From: Micromonospora pisi
GTDB taxonomy: Bacteria > Actinomycetota > Actinomycetes > Mycobacteriales > Micromonosporaceae
Assembly: GCF_003633685.1 (NCBI RefSeq)
Contig: NZ_RBKT01000001.1
Location: 7,378,001 to 7,442,000, forward strand
Length of the DNA: 64,000 nucleotides
Direction of reading: 5' to 3'
Part shown: positions 1 through 8,292 of the stretch, in pieces
Position numbering within the stretch: the stretch's first letter is position 1
Layout: every line of letters begins with the position of its first letter
Position numbers and translations under genes: made by a program
Notes under the pieces: generated by a model
Database searches by the model: none
What the model was told of the DNA's origin: nothing
What the model saw: the letters and a program-made list of their open reading frames with translations, nothing else

Positions 1-3000
1 TCGACACCGAGCGCCCGTTCTTCCAGTTGGGTGCCGACTCGCTGACGATGATCAACGCCCTGCGGGAGTTCGAGGGCGAGTTCGGCGTACGGATCGCCAT
101 GCGCGAACTGTTCGAGCAGGCGGACACCCCGCGCAGGCTCTCGCACCTGATCCTGTCCCGGCGTGCGCCCGCCGCCCCGGTGGCCGTACCCGTCGCCCCG
201 GTGGCCGAGCCGCCCGTGGTCGAGGCGCCGGCCACCGTGGTCGTACCCGAACTGCCGGAACCGACCGCGGCGCCGAGGCCCCCGGCGGTGCCCGAGCCGC
301 ACGGGCCGAGGGTGACCGTCGCCCACGGCTCCGGTCAGGCCGGCTCGGTCTCCACCGGCAGTCAGCGGGACCACGTCGACGACCTGCGACGCCGGTACGT
401 GGCGAAGACCCGGCGCTCGAAGGAGATCGCCCAGCACTACCGGGGTGTGCTGGCGGACAGCCGAGCCGTGGTCGGATTCCGCACCGCGACCAAGGAGATG
501 CTGTACCCGATCGCCGCGGAGCGCGCCAAGGGCGCGTGGTTGGAGGACGTGGACGGCAACCGGTACCTCGACATCACCATGGGCTTCGGCGTGCTGCTCT
601 TCGGCCACGAGCCGGACGACGTCAGCGAGGCGGTACGCGAGCACCTGTCCCGGGGTGTCCAGCTCGGCCCGCGCAGCGTCGACACCGGCGAGGCGGCCGC
701 TCTGCTCAGCGAGCTGACCGGGATGCAACGGGTGGCGTTCGCGAACTCGGGCACGGAGGCGAACTCCGCCGCGATCCGGCTGGCCCGGGCCGCCACCGGG
801 CGCGACAAGATCGTCATGTTCCACGGCTCCTACCACGGGCACGCCGACAACGTGCTCGGCCGCTCGCTCGGCACCGGCGCGGACCGGGCCACCGTCCCGG
901 TCTCCACCGGCATCCCGGCCAGCGCCGTCGCGGACCTGGTCGTCCTCGACTACGGGGCGCCGGAGAGCCTGGACGCGATCGAGGCGCTCGGCGAGCGGCT
1001 GGCGGCCGTCATCGTCGAGCCGGTGCAGAGCCGCCACCCCACCCTCCAACCGGCCCAGTTCCTGCACCGGCTGCGCGAGATCACCCGGCGGTACGGCATC
1101 GTGCTGATGTTCGACGAGATGCTGACCGGGTTCCGGCCGCACCCGCGCGGCGCCCAGGGCCTGTTCGGTGTGACGCCCGACCTCGCCACGTACGGCAAGC
1201 TGCTCGGCGGCGGCTTCCCGATCGGGGCGATCGCCGGCCGCGCCGACATCATGGACGGCGTCGACGGCGGCTTCTGGCGGTACGGCGACGACAGCCGGCC
1301 GGAGCGCGAGACGACCTTCTTCGGCGGCACCTACATCCAGCACCCGGTGTCGATGGTGGCCGCCCGTGCCGTGCTGACCCGGTTGAAGGAGCAGAGCCCG
1401 CAGCTGCAGCAGGCGCTGAACAGCCGGACCGACCGGCTGGTCGGCACCTTGAACGCGTTCTTCGAGGAGGAGGAGTACCCGGTCCGCCTCGGCCACTTCG
1501 GCTCGCAGCTCCGCTTCGAGCACCGGGCCGACCTCGAACTGCTCTACCACCACCTGCTGCTCAAGGGCGTGTACGTGTGGGAGTGGCGCAACTTCTTCCT
1601 CTCCACCGAACACACCGACGACGACGTCGACACGCTCGTCGACGCGGTCCAGCGTTCACTGCGGGAGATGCGCGGCGCCGGTTTCCTCGCCCGGCCACAT
1701 CTCACCGCCGTACCCGCCACCGCCTCGCTCCCCACCGCCCCCGCCGTGTCGTCGCCCACCGCTGTCGCGCTGCCCGAGGTGTTAGGAAGGGCCCCTTCCT
1801 CTACCGAATCCGATAACAAGGGGCCCTTCCTTCCCCGGGTGGCTCCGGATTTCAGTGTGTACTTCTTCGGGGACTATCCGGGGGGTGCGGAGGGCGTCGA
1901 CCCGTACGAGTCGATCGTCGACACGGCCCGGTACGCGGACGAGCACGGATTCCACGCGCTCTGGATACCCGAGCGACACTTCCACTCCTTCGGCGGAGTG
2001 TTCCCCAATCCGGTGGTGCTCGCCGCCGCGCTGGCCCGCGAGACGAGTCGGATCCGGCTGCACGCCGGTTCGGTGGTCCTGCCGCTGCACGACCCGATCC
2101 GGGTTGCCGAAGAGTGGTCCATGGTGGACCGGCTCTCCGGTGGGCGGGTCGGCATCGGCTGCGCGCCGGGCTGGCACGCGGGCGACTTCGTCCTCGCCCC
2201 GGAGAACTTCGGCCCGCACCGCGAGGTGATGTACAGCCATCTCGACCAGGTACGGCGCCTCTGGCGGGGGGAGCCGGTGCGACGCCGTTCCGGCACCGGC
2301 GACACCATCGAGGTACGCACCCTGCCCCGCCCCGTACAGGCGGCGCCACCGATGTTCGTGGCGGTCGTCGGCAACCCGGAGTCGTACCAGCGTGCGGCCG
2401 AGCACGACCTCGGCGTGGTCACGAACCTGATGAGCCAGTCGGTGGAGCAGTTGGCCGACAACATCGTGCGGTACCGCAAGGCCCGGGCCGCGCACGGACT
2501 CGACCCCCAGGCCGGGCGGGTGGTCGTACTCGTGCACACCTACCTCGGCGAGGACGCGCGGCGGGCCCGGTCCGAGGCGTTCGCGCCGCTGCGGACGTAC
2601 ATGCGCTCCTCGCTGTCGCTGTTCGGGCAGATGACGAACAGCCTCGGCTTCCAGGTCGACCTGGACGGCGCCCGCGAGGAGGACCTGGACTATGTGTTCG
2701 AGCGCGCCTATGACCGGTACTGCGAGTCCCGTGCGCTGATCGGCTCGCCGGAGGAGAGCGCCAGGCTGATCGACGCGCTCGCGGCGGCGGGGGTCGACGA
2801 GGTGGCCGCGTTGGTCGACTTCGGGGTACGCCCCGAGCAGTTGCGGGCCGGCCTGTCTCAGCTCGACCGCCTGCGCGCCCGCTACCACGAAGCCGCCCCG
2901 GTGCCGGCCGCGCCGGTCGTGGCGGCGGCGCCGCCGGATCGGTCCGGGCCGCTGTCGCACGGGCAGGCGCGGATGTGGTTCCTCGAACGGCTGCACCCGG

Positions 3001-6000
3001 GCCAGGGCGCCTACAACGAACCGACCGCCGTACGCCTCGACGGGCGGCTGGACCTGCGGGCGCTGCGTACCGCGCTCGAACTGCTGGTGGCGCGCCACGC
3101 CGCGCTGCGTACGGTGTTCCGCGAGCAGGACGGCGAGCCGGTGCAGATCGTACTGGGGCGGGGCACGGTGGACTTCGCGGTCGAGGAGCACACCGGCCGG
3201 GACGAGGACGAGGTCGTACGGGCGGCGCTGGCCGCCGAGACCCGGCGCCCGTTCGACCTGGCCACCGGCCCGTTGTTTGTCAGCCGACTGCTCCGCTGGT
3301 CGGACGAGCGGCACGTGCTGGTGCTCTCGTTCCACCACATCGTGGTCGACGCCACCTCCGCGACCGTGCTGGCCCGGGACCTGTCGGCGCTGTACCGGGC
3401 GGAGCTGACCGGGCAACCGGCCGATCTGCCCGACGTGTCCCGGGACTGCCTGGACCTGGCCCGGGAAGAGGCGGGCCGTGGCAGCGGCGAGCAGACCGGC
3501 GCCGACGCGAACGGCAGGCGCGACCGTGTCGCTGCCAACGGCAGGCGTGACCACGGTGCCGGCCTGGACTACTGGTGCGCGCGGCTGGCCGGCGACCTGC
3601 CGGTGCTGGACCTGCCGACCGATCGTCCACGCCCGACCACGCAGACCGGCAACGGCGCGTCGGTGTGGCGCCGGCTCGATTCGGAGCTTTCCGAGCGGCT
3701 GCGCCGCCTCGGTGGCGTGCACCGGGCCACGCTGTTCATGACCATGCTGGCCGGGTACGCCGCGACGCTGCGCCGGTTCACCCGTACCGACGACCTGATC
3801 GTGGGCACGCCGGTGTCGAACCGGCCGGCCGGTGCCGAGCGGGTGGTCGGGTTCTTCCTCAACACGGTCGCGCTGCGGTTGGACCTGTCCGGCGATCCGA
3901 CCTTCGCGGAGCTGCTCGGCCGGGTACGTGACACCGCGCTGGACGCGTACGACCACGCGGACGTCCCGCTCGACGCGGTGGTGCGCGCGGTCCGGCCGGT
4001 ACGGGACACCAGCCGGAACCCGATCTTCCAGACGATGATCGAGTTCGAGAACGACGACGCGTTCCCGTTCGACCTGCCCGGGGTGGACGCCCGCACGCTC
4101 GACCACCGGGCCGAGCGCGCCCTGGCCGACCTCAGTTTCTACGTGACCAACCACCGGGACGGGATCAACTGCCGGCTGGAGTACAACACCGACCTGTTCG
4201 ACGGCGGCAGCATCGAGCGGCTGCTGTCGTACCTGGTGGCGATCCTGGAGGCGGCCGCCCACGATCCCGGTACGCCGATCTCGGCGCTGGTCGGGATTCT
4301 TCCCGCCGACCGGGACACGCTGGCCCGTTGGGGCACCGGCCGGCGCCGTGAACCGCCGCAGGGCTGCCTCCACGACGCGGTACGGCGCTGGGCGGTCGAG
4401 ACGCCCCAGAGTGTGGCGGTGATCGGCGGCGGCAGCGTGTTGACCTACCGGCAGCTCGACGAGCGGGCCCGGGTGCTCGCGGACCGGTTGGCCCGGCTCG
4501 GCGTCGGCGCGGGCGAGATCGTGGCGCTGTGGCTGCCCCGGTCACCGGAGTTCGTCGTCGCCACGCTGGCGGTGCTGCGTACCGGTGCGGCGTACCTGCC
4601 GCTGGATCCGCTGCTCAATGGCCGACAGGTGCGCTTCATGATCTCCGACAGTGGTGCCCGCGTGGTGCTGACCACCGAGGGCAACGAGCCGGCGGACCTG
4701 CCCGACGGGGTCCGCCCACTCCACGTTGACGTGGAGGTTGACGAGGCAACGGTGCGGGGCAGCCTGCCCCGGGTGGCGGACGACCCGGATGCGCCCTGTT
4801 ACGTCATCTACACCTCCGGCTCGACCGGCACACCGAAGGGCGCGGTGATCACCCATCGGAGCGTGCTGAACCTGTCCCGGTGGTACCACGACAAGCTGGA
4901 GCTGACCAGTGCGGACCGCAGCGCCGCCGTCTGCGGGCAGAGCTTCGACGCCTCCATGCTGGAGATCTGGCCGACCTTCATGGCCGGTGGCAGCCTCGCC
5001 ATCGCCGACGACGCGGTGCGCCTGGACTCGATGGCGCTCGCCCGCTGGATGCGTACCGCCGGGGTGACCGTGGCGATGTTGCCCACGCCGATCGGCGAAG
5101 GGCTGCTCTCGCTGCCCGTCGCGGCCCAGCCACGCCTGCGCCACCTGGCCGTCGGTGGCCAGCAGCTCCGGGTACGACCACGGCCCGACCTGCCGTACGT
5201 CGTGCACAACGTGTACGGGCCGACCGAGACGACGGTCGTGGTGGTGGTGGACGTGGTGGCTGACGCGTCGAGTGCGCCGGACGGTCCGATCCCGATCGGC
5301 CGGCCGTTGGACAACATCCACGTCGAGGTACGCGACCAGCACGGCAACCTGGCACCGCTGGGCGCGGTGGGGGAGCTGTTCATCGGTGGCGCCGGGGTGG
5401 GGCGCGGATACCTGCACCGCCCCGAGCTGACCGCGGACCGGTTCGTGGACGACCCGAGCGGCGGGCCCGGCGCCCGCTTCTACCGCAGCGGTGACCTGGT
5501 CCGGTGGACCCCCGACGGGGTGCTGGTCTTCCTCGGCCGCGCCGACGACCAGGTGAAGATCCGGGGTAACCGGGTCGAACCGGGGGAGTCGTCGGCGGTG
5601 CTGCGCGGGCTGGACCTGGTCGCCGACGGGATCGTGGTGGCCCGTCGGGACCACAACGGGGACGCGTACCTCGCCGGGTACGTGGTGCCCGCGTCGGGCG
5701 TACCGCACCAGGGGATCGCCGAGCGGCTGGTGGCGGCGATGTCCGACAAGCTTCCCGACGTGCTGGTTCCCCGGGTCTGGGCGCTCCTGCCGGTGCTGCC
5801 GCAGACCGGTAACAACAAGTTCGACCAGGCCAACCTGCCGGAGCCGACGATCCGGACCGCCGCGCCCGGCCCTGTCCTGTCCGGCCCTGTCCCGCCCGGC
5901 CCTGTCCTGTCCGGTCGCGTGCCCCCGCCTCCGATCCCGGCCCCGCCGCCGGCTTCGGTACCGGTGCCACGGGTCGACGACCTCGAGCGGACGGTACGCG

Positions 6001-6248
6001 CGCTCTGGGCCGCCGAACTCGACCAGGAACCGGAGACGATCGAGGAAACCTCCTCCTTCTTCGCCCTGGGCGGTCACTCGATCAACGCTCTGCGCCTGCT
6101 CAACCGGGTGCACGAGGCCACCGGCGTCGAGTACCCGGCGCTGGACTTCTTCCGCGCCCCGACCGTCGGCGCCATGGTCGAACGGCTGTGTGAGCACGCC
6201 ACGCCGGCCGCGAACAGCCACCCCGGGCGGGTACGGGGCACGCTGTGA
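1..6248 (+). CDS. Hybrid NRPS: carrier-aminotransferase-monooxygenase-C-A-PCP (5' end missing)
   Basis: This is the 3' part of an assembly-line megasynthase. The frame is open at the left edge, with codon phase from base 3. Domains in order: a carrier protein (GADSL, phosphopantetheine Ser at 39-41); a class III PLP aminotransferase, about 390-1680, with YGKLLGGG and its PLP lysine at 1197-1199; a luciferase-like FMN monooxygenase, about 1850-2890 (GFHALWIPERHFH); a condensation domain, about 2945-4270, with HHIVVDA; an adenylation domain, about 4360-5830 (YTSGSTGTPKG, YGPTET, YRSGDL, GNNKFD); and a PCP with GGHSIN (Ser 6078-6080). ACP-AMT-MOX-C-A-PCP order is known in synthases that make beta-amino fatty acid lipopeptides, such as the puwainaphycin type. 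My hand-read adenylation code is D-A-L-M-L-V-V-V-V-K; I cannot assign a substrate from it. The stop overlaps the next gene (GTGA). Confidence 0.93.
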   Translation, partial: DTERPFFQLGADSLTMINALREFEGEFGVRIAMRELFEQADTPRRLSHLILSRRAPAAPVAVPVAPVAEPPVVEAPATVVVPELPEPTAAPRPPAVPEPHGPRVTVAHGSGQAGSVSTGSQRDHVDDLRRRYVAKTRRSKEIAQHYRGVLADSRAVVGFRTATKEMLYPIAAERAKGAWLEDVDGNRYLDITMGFGVLLFGHEPDDVSEAVREHLSRGVQLGPRSVDTGEAAALLSELTGMQRVAFANSGTEANSAAIRLARAATGRDKIVMFHGSYHGHADNVLGRSLGTGADRATVPVSTGIPASAVADLVVLDYGAPESLDAIEALGERLAAVIVEPVQSRHPTLQPAQFLHRLREITRRYGIVLMFDEMLTGFRPHPRGAQGLFGVTPDLATYGKLLGGGFPIGAIAGRADIMDGVDGGFWRYGDDSRPERETTFFGGTYIQHPVSMVAARAVLTRLKEQSPQLQQALNSRTDRLVGTLNAFFEEEEYPVRLGHFGSQLRFEHRADLELLYHHLLLKGVYVWEWRNFFLSTEHTDDDVDTLVDAVQRSLREMRGAGFLARPHLTAVPATASLPTAPAVSSPTAVALPEVLGRAPSSTESDNKGPFLPRVAPDFSVYFFGDYPGGAEGVDPYESIVDTARYADEHGFHALWIPERHFHSFGGVFPNPVVLAAALARETSRIRLHAGSVVLPLHDPIRVAEEWSMVDRLSGGRVGIGCAPGWHAGDFVLAPENFGPHREVMYSHLDQVRRLWRGEPVRRRSGTGDTIEVRTLPRPVQAAPPMFVAVVGNPESYQRAAEHDLGVVTNLMSQSVEQLADNIVRYRKARAAHGLDPQAGRVVVLVHTYLGEDARRARSEAFAPLRTYMRSSLSLFGQMTNSLGFQVDLDGAREEDLDYVFERAYDRYCESRALIGSPEESARLIDALAAAGVDEVAALVDFGVRPEQLRAGLSQLDRLRARYHEAAPVPAAPVVAAAPPDRSGPLSHGQARMWFLERLHPGQGAYNEPTAVRLDGRLDLRALRTALELLVARHAALRTVFREQDGEPVQIVLGRGTVDFAVEEHTGRDEDEVVRAALAAETRRPFDLATGPLFVSRLLRWSDERHVLVLSFHHIVVDATSATVLARDLSALYRAELTGQPADLPDVSRDCLDLAREEAGRGSGEQTGADANGRRDRVAANGRRDHGAGLDYWCARLAGDLPVLDLPTDRPRPTTQTGNGASVWRRLDSELSERLRRLGGVHRATLFMTMLAGYAATLRRFTRTDDLIVGTPVSNRPAGAERVVGFFLNTVALRLDLSGDPTFAELLGRVRDTALDAYDHADVPLDAVVRAVRPVRDTSRNPIFQTMIEFENDDAFPFDLPGVDARTLDHRAERALADLSFYVTNHRDGINCRLEYNTDLFDGGSIERLLSYLVAILEAAAHDPGTPISALVGILPADRDTLARWGTGRRREPPQGCLHDAVRRWAVETPQSVAVIGGGSVLTYRQLDERARVLADRLARLGVGAGEIVALWLPRSPEFVVATLAVLRTGAAYLPLDPLLNGRQVRFMISDSGARVVLTTEGNEPADLPDGVRPLHVDVEVDEATVRGSLPRVADDPDAPCYVIYTSGSTGTPKGAVITHRSVLNLSRWYHDKLELTSADRSAAVCGQSFDASMLEIWPTFMAGGSLAIADDAVRLDSMALARWMRTAGVTVAMLPTPIGEGLLSLPVAAQPRLRHLAVGGQQLRVRPRPDLPYVVHNVYGPTETTVVVVVDVVADASSAPDGPIPIGRPLDNIHVEVRDQHGNLAPLGAVGELFIGGAGVGRGYLHRPELTADRFVDDPSGGPGARFYRSGDLVRWTPDGVLVFLGRADDQVKIRGNRVEPGESSAVLRGLDLVADGIVVARRDHNGDAYLAGYVVPASGVPHQGIAERLVAAMSDKLPDVLVPRVWALLPVLPQTGNNKFDQANLPEPTIRTAAPGPVLSGPVPPGPVLSGRVPPPPIPAPPPASVPVPRVDDLERTVRALWAAELDQEPETIEETSSFFALGGHSINALRLLNRVHEATGVEYPALDFFRAPTVGAMVERLCEHATPAANSHPGRVRGTL
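1784..1831. repeat. Palindromic REP-like element inside the NRPS coding sequence
   Basis: Two 14-base arms, 1784-1797 and 1818-1831, are perfect inverted complements (AGGAAGGGCCCCTT and its complement) around a 20-base spacer. The left arm is also nearly self-palindromic together with the bases after it. The element lies in frame in the linker between the aminotransferase and monooxygenase domains and reads as a short peptide with no stop. From general knowledge, near-identical GGAAGGGGCCCCTTCC palindromes recur between genes in Micromonospora-type genomes. A copy inside a megasynthase linker suggests insertion tolerated by a flexible region. Confidence 0.7.
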
Positions 6249-7732
6249 CCTTCGAGGAGGTGCTGGAGTACGCCGCCGTCCACGACGTACGGCTCACCGG
6301 TGTCGACGGCACACTGCGGTACGACGCCCCGGCCGACGCGGTGACCCCGGAGCTGGTGGCGGCGCTGCGTTCGTACAAGGGTCAGCTGTTGCGGTGGCTG
6401 GCCGCCCCGGCCGACGAGCGTGAGGTGACGCGGGCACCGCTCTCGGCCCAACAGAACCGGATGATGGAGAACGTCGAGCGGACCGGGAACTCAAGCGGCT
6501 GGAACGTCGGACTGCGACTGGAGCTGGTCGGCGAGTTGGATGTCGCCGCGTTGGACGCCGCCGTCGACGGGCTGCTCGCCCGGCACCACGCGTTGCGGGC
6601 CCGGCTGGCGCCCGACGGCGACGTCCGGACCCAGCGGATCCTCGCCCACCAACGGGTTCCGCTGCCCGTCGTCGACCTCACCACACTCGCCCCCGACCAG
6701 GCGCGCCAACGGGCCGAGCAGGCGTGCCGGGCGGTGGTGGAGCCGGCGTTCGGACTGGCGGACGAGGCGCCGGTGCGGTACGCGTTGATCCGTCTCGACC
6801 CGGGCGAGTCCTGGCTGGTCCTGGTCGTGCACCACATCGCCTGCGACGGCTGGGCCATCTCGGTGCTGCTGCGCGACCTGGCCGCCGGCTACCGCAGCGC
6901 GTACGCCGGGGGTACGGCCGACTTCGGTCCGCCCGCCGCCCAGTGCACCGGGTACGCCCGCTGGCAGCGGGAGCAGTGGGACGAGTCGACCCGACGTCGG
7001 CGGCTCGCCCACTGGGCGGAACACCTCGGCGAGGGACCCCTCACGCTGGACCTGGCGTTCGACGGTCCCGCCCCGGACCGGCCCACCGGGCGCGCCGCCA
7101 CGCATCGGTTCGAGATCCCCGACGAGGTGCGGCTCGCGGCCGGGGCTCTCGCCCAGGCGCGGGGCGCCACCGTCGGCGCGGTGACGGCCGCCGCGATGGC
7201 GCTCCTGCTCGCCCGGCTCAGTGGGCAGCCCGACGTCACGCTCTCGGTGCCGCACGCGAACCGCTCACCCCGGCCGTACGAGGAGGCGGTGACCGTGATG
7301 ACGACGGCGCTTCCGCTTCGGGTCCGTACGACCGCTGCCCCGACCTTCGCCGAACTTGTCGACCAGACCGCGGCCAGCCTCTTCGCCGGCATCGACAACC
7401 TGTTGCCCACCGCCTGGATCTACGGGCAGTTCCTCGGGCCGGGGGGCGGCGGGATGCCGTCCGGCGTGATGGTGAGCTTCGCGTTCCAGAACACCCTGGA
7501 CATGCGGCTGGAGCTGCCAGGTCTGGCCGTTCGGGTGCACGACGTGCCGACCGACGCCGAGCGGGGCGCGCTGATGTTCGGTCTGGTGCCCGGTCCGGAC
7601 CGGCTCGACGGCTACCTGGAGTACCCGTTGGACCGGCTCACCGGCGAGACCGCGCGCCGCTGGACGGCCCGGTACGTCGACCTGCTCGCCGATGTCTGCC
7701 AGCACCCCGACCGCCCGCTCGGCGACGCCTGA
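6245..7732 (+). CDS. TubC-type docking domain plus stand-alone condensation domain
   Basis: A 495-residue NRPS component. Residues 1 to about 58 read as a TubC-like N-terminal docking domain (short helices and strands ending in LRSYKGQLLRWL). The rest is one complete condensation domain with an intact HHIACDG motif (histidine codons at 6830-6835). There is no adenylation, carrier or thioesterase domain. It starts at a GTG that overlaps the stop of the upstream megasynthase, so the two are co-translated and the docking domain probably engages that protein's C-terminus. It could condense the upstream chain onto an amine or alcohol supplied in trans, or act as the releasing domain. Alternatively, the rest of the line may lie elsewhere. 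Confidence 0.88.
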   Translation: MTFEEVLEYAAVHDVRLTGVDGTLRYDAPADAVTPELVAALRSYKGQLLRWLAAPADEREVTRAPLSAQQNRMMENVERTGNSSGWNVGLRLELVGELDVAALDAAVDGLLARHHALRARLAPDGDVRTQRILAHQRVPLPVVDLTTLAPDQARQRAEQACRAVVEPAFGLADEAPVRYALIRLDPGESWLVLVVHHIACDGWAISVLLRDLAAGYRSAYAGGTADFGPPAAQCTGYARWQREQWDESTRRRRLAHWAEHLGEGPLTLDLAFDGPAPDRPTGRAATHRFEIPDEVRLAAGALAQARGATVGAVTAAAMALLLARLSGQPDVTLSVPHANRSPRPYEEAVTVMTTALPLRVRTTAAPTFAELVDQTAASLFAGIDNLLPTAWIYGQFLGPGGGGMPSGVMVSFAFQNTLDMRLELPGLAVRVHDVPTDAERGALMFGLVPGPDRLDGYLEYPLDRLTGETARRWTARYVDLLADVCQHPDRPLGDA

Positions 7733-8292
7733 CGTCGATGCGGGGCGAGTGGACGCAGGGGGCGCCGCGACCTTTTGTCGCGGGGCGCAGGGAGTGCCGC
7801 GACCTTTTGTCGCCACGGATAAAAGTGCGGCCCTTCCTGTCGAAAGTTGTAGACATGTCGATGCTAAGCCCGTTAGGGTCGGGCAACATCAAATTGTTTC
7901 GTCGAGGTAACCGGCGGCGCGGTTAGCTCACCGACCGAGGGCCACGGCTCGGCCGGGGGAAGTGGCATTCCTCCAGGTCAGCAGTGCCGGCAGGTCGAAC
8001 CTGGCGCGTCGGCGCGCGCCAAGCCCGCAGCCACGTCGACCCTCTACACCTTTTGATGCGCGGCCGGATCCCGTCCGGCCACAGACCCGACCCCCACCCA
8101 ACGTCCCCGTCTGTCCCAGACCTCAGGTCCGTCTGTCCACAGTGCTCCACCGGGTGGCCACGCCACTCCGGTTCCAGCGGCGTGGGCCAGGCGCGCGCCT
8201 GTGGTCCGCCGCCATGTCATCCATCGATCCTCGCGAACGCCGCTGCGGGAACGTCGGAAGTTCAAGGAAGACTCGCGAAAGGTATGCGCGAC
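7733..8292. other. Gene-free stretch after the NRPS genes
   Basis: About 560 bases with no convincing gene. The left part holds two hairpin-forming direct repeats (listed separately), which may end NRPS transcription. The rest should contain the promoter of the copper-protein operon, but I see no clear -35/-10 pair. GAAAGG at 8277-8282 is the likely ribosome-binding site of the next gene. Confidence 0.6.
7764..7813. repeat. Two tandem hairpin-forming direct repeats
   Basis: The 18-base unit GCCGCGACCTTTTGTCGC occurs exactly twice, at 7764-7781 and 7796-7813. Each copy folds as GCGAC-CTTTT-GTCGC, and the first stem extends to seven base pairs (CCGCGAC/GTCGCGG). The pair lies 31 bases after the condensation-domain gene, so it may act as a tandem terminator or mRNA-stabilising structure. 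There is no T-tract after the stems. Confidence 0.65.

Noticed and set aside
1784-1831. Reading the GGAAGGGCCCCTT palindrome as a transcription terminator or gene boundary
   Set aside because: The frame stays open through it and both flanking domains belong to one protein; no ribosome site or start follows it closely.
1782-4373. An 863-codon open frame antisense to the NRPS gene
   Set aside because: It follows from strong GC bias in the opposite gene; the translation is Arg/Val/Gly/Gln-rich with no domain, and the plus strand has clear NRPS motifs.
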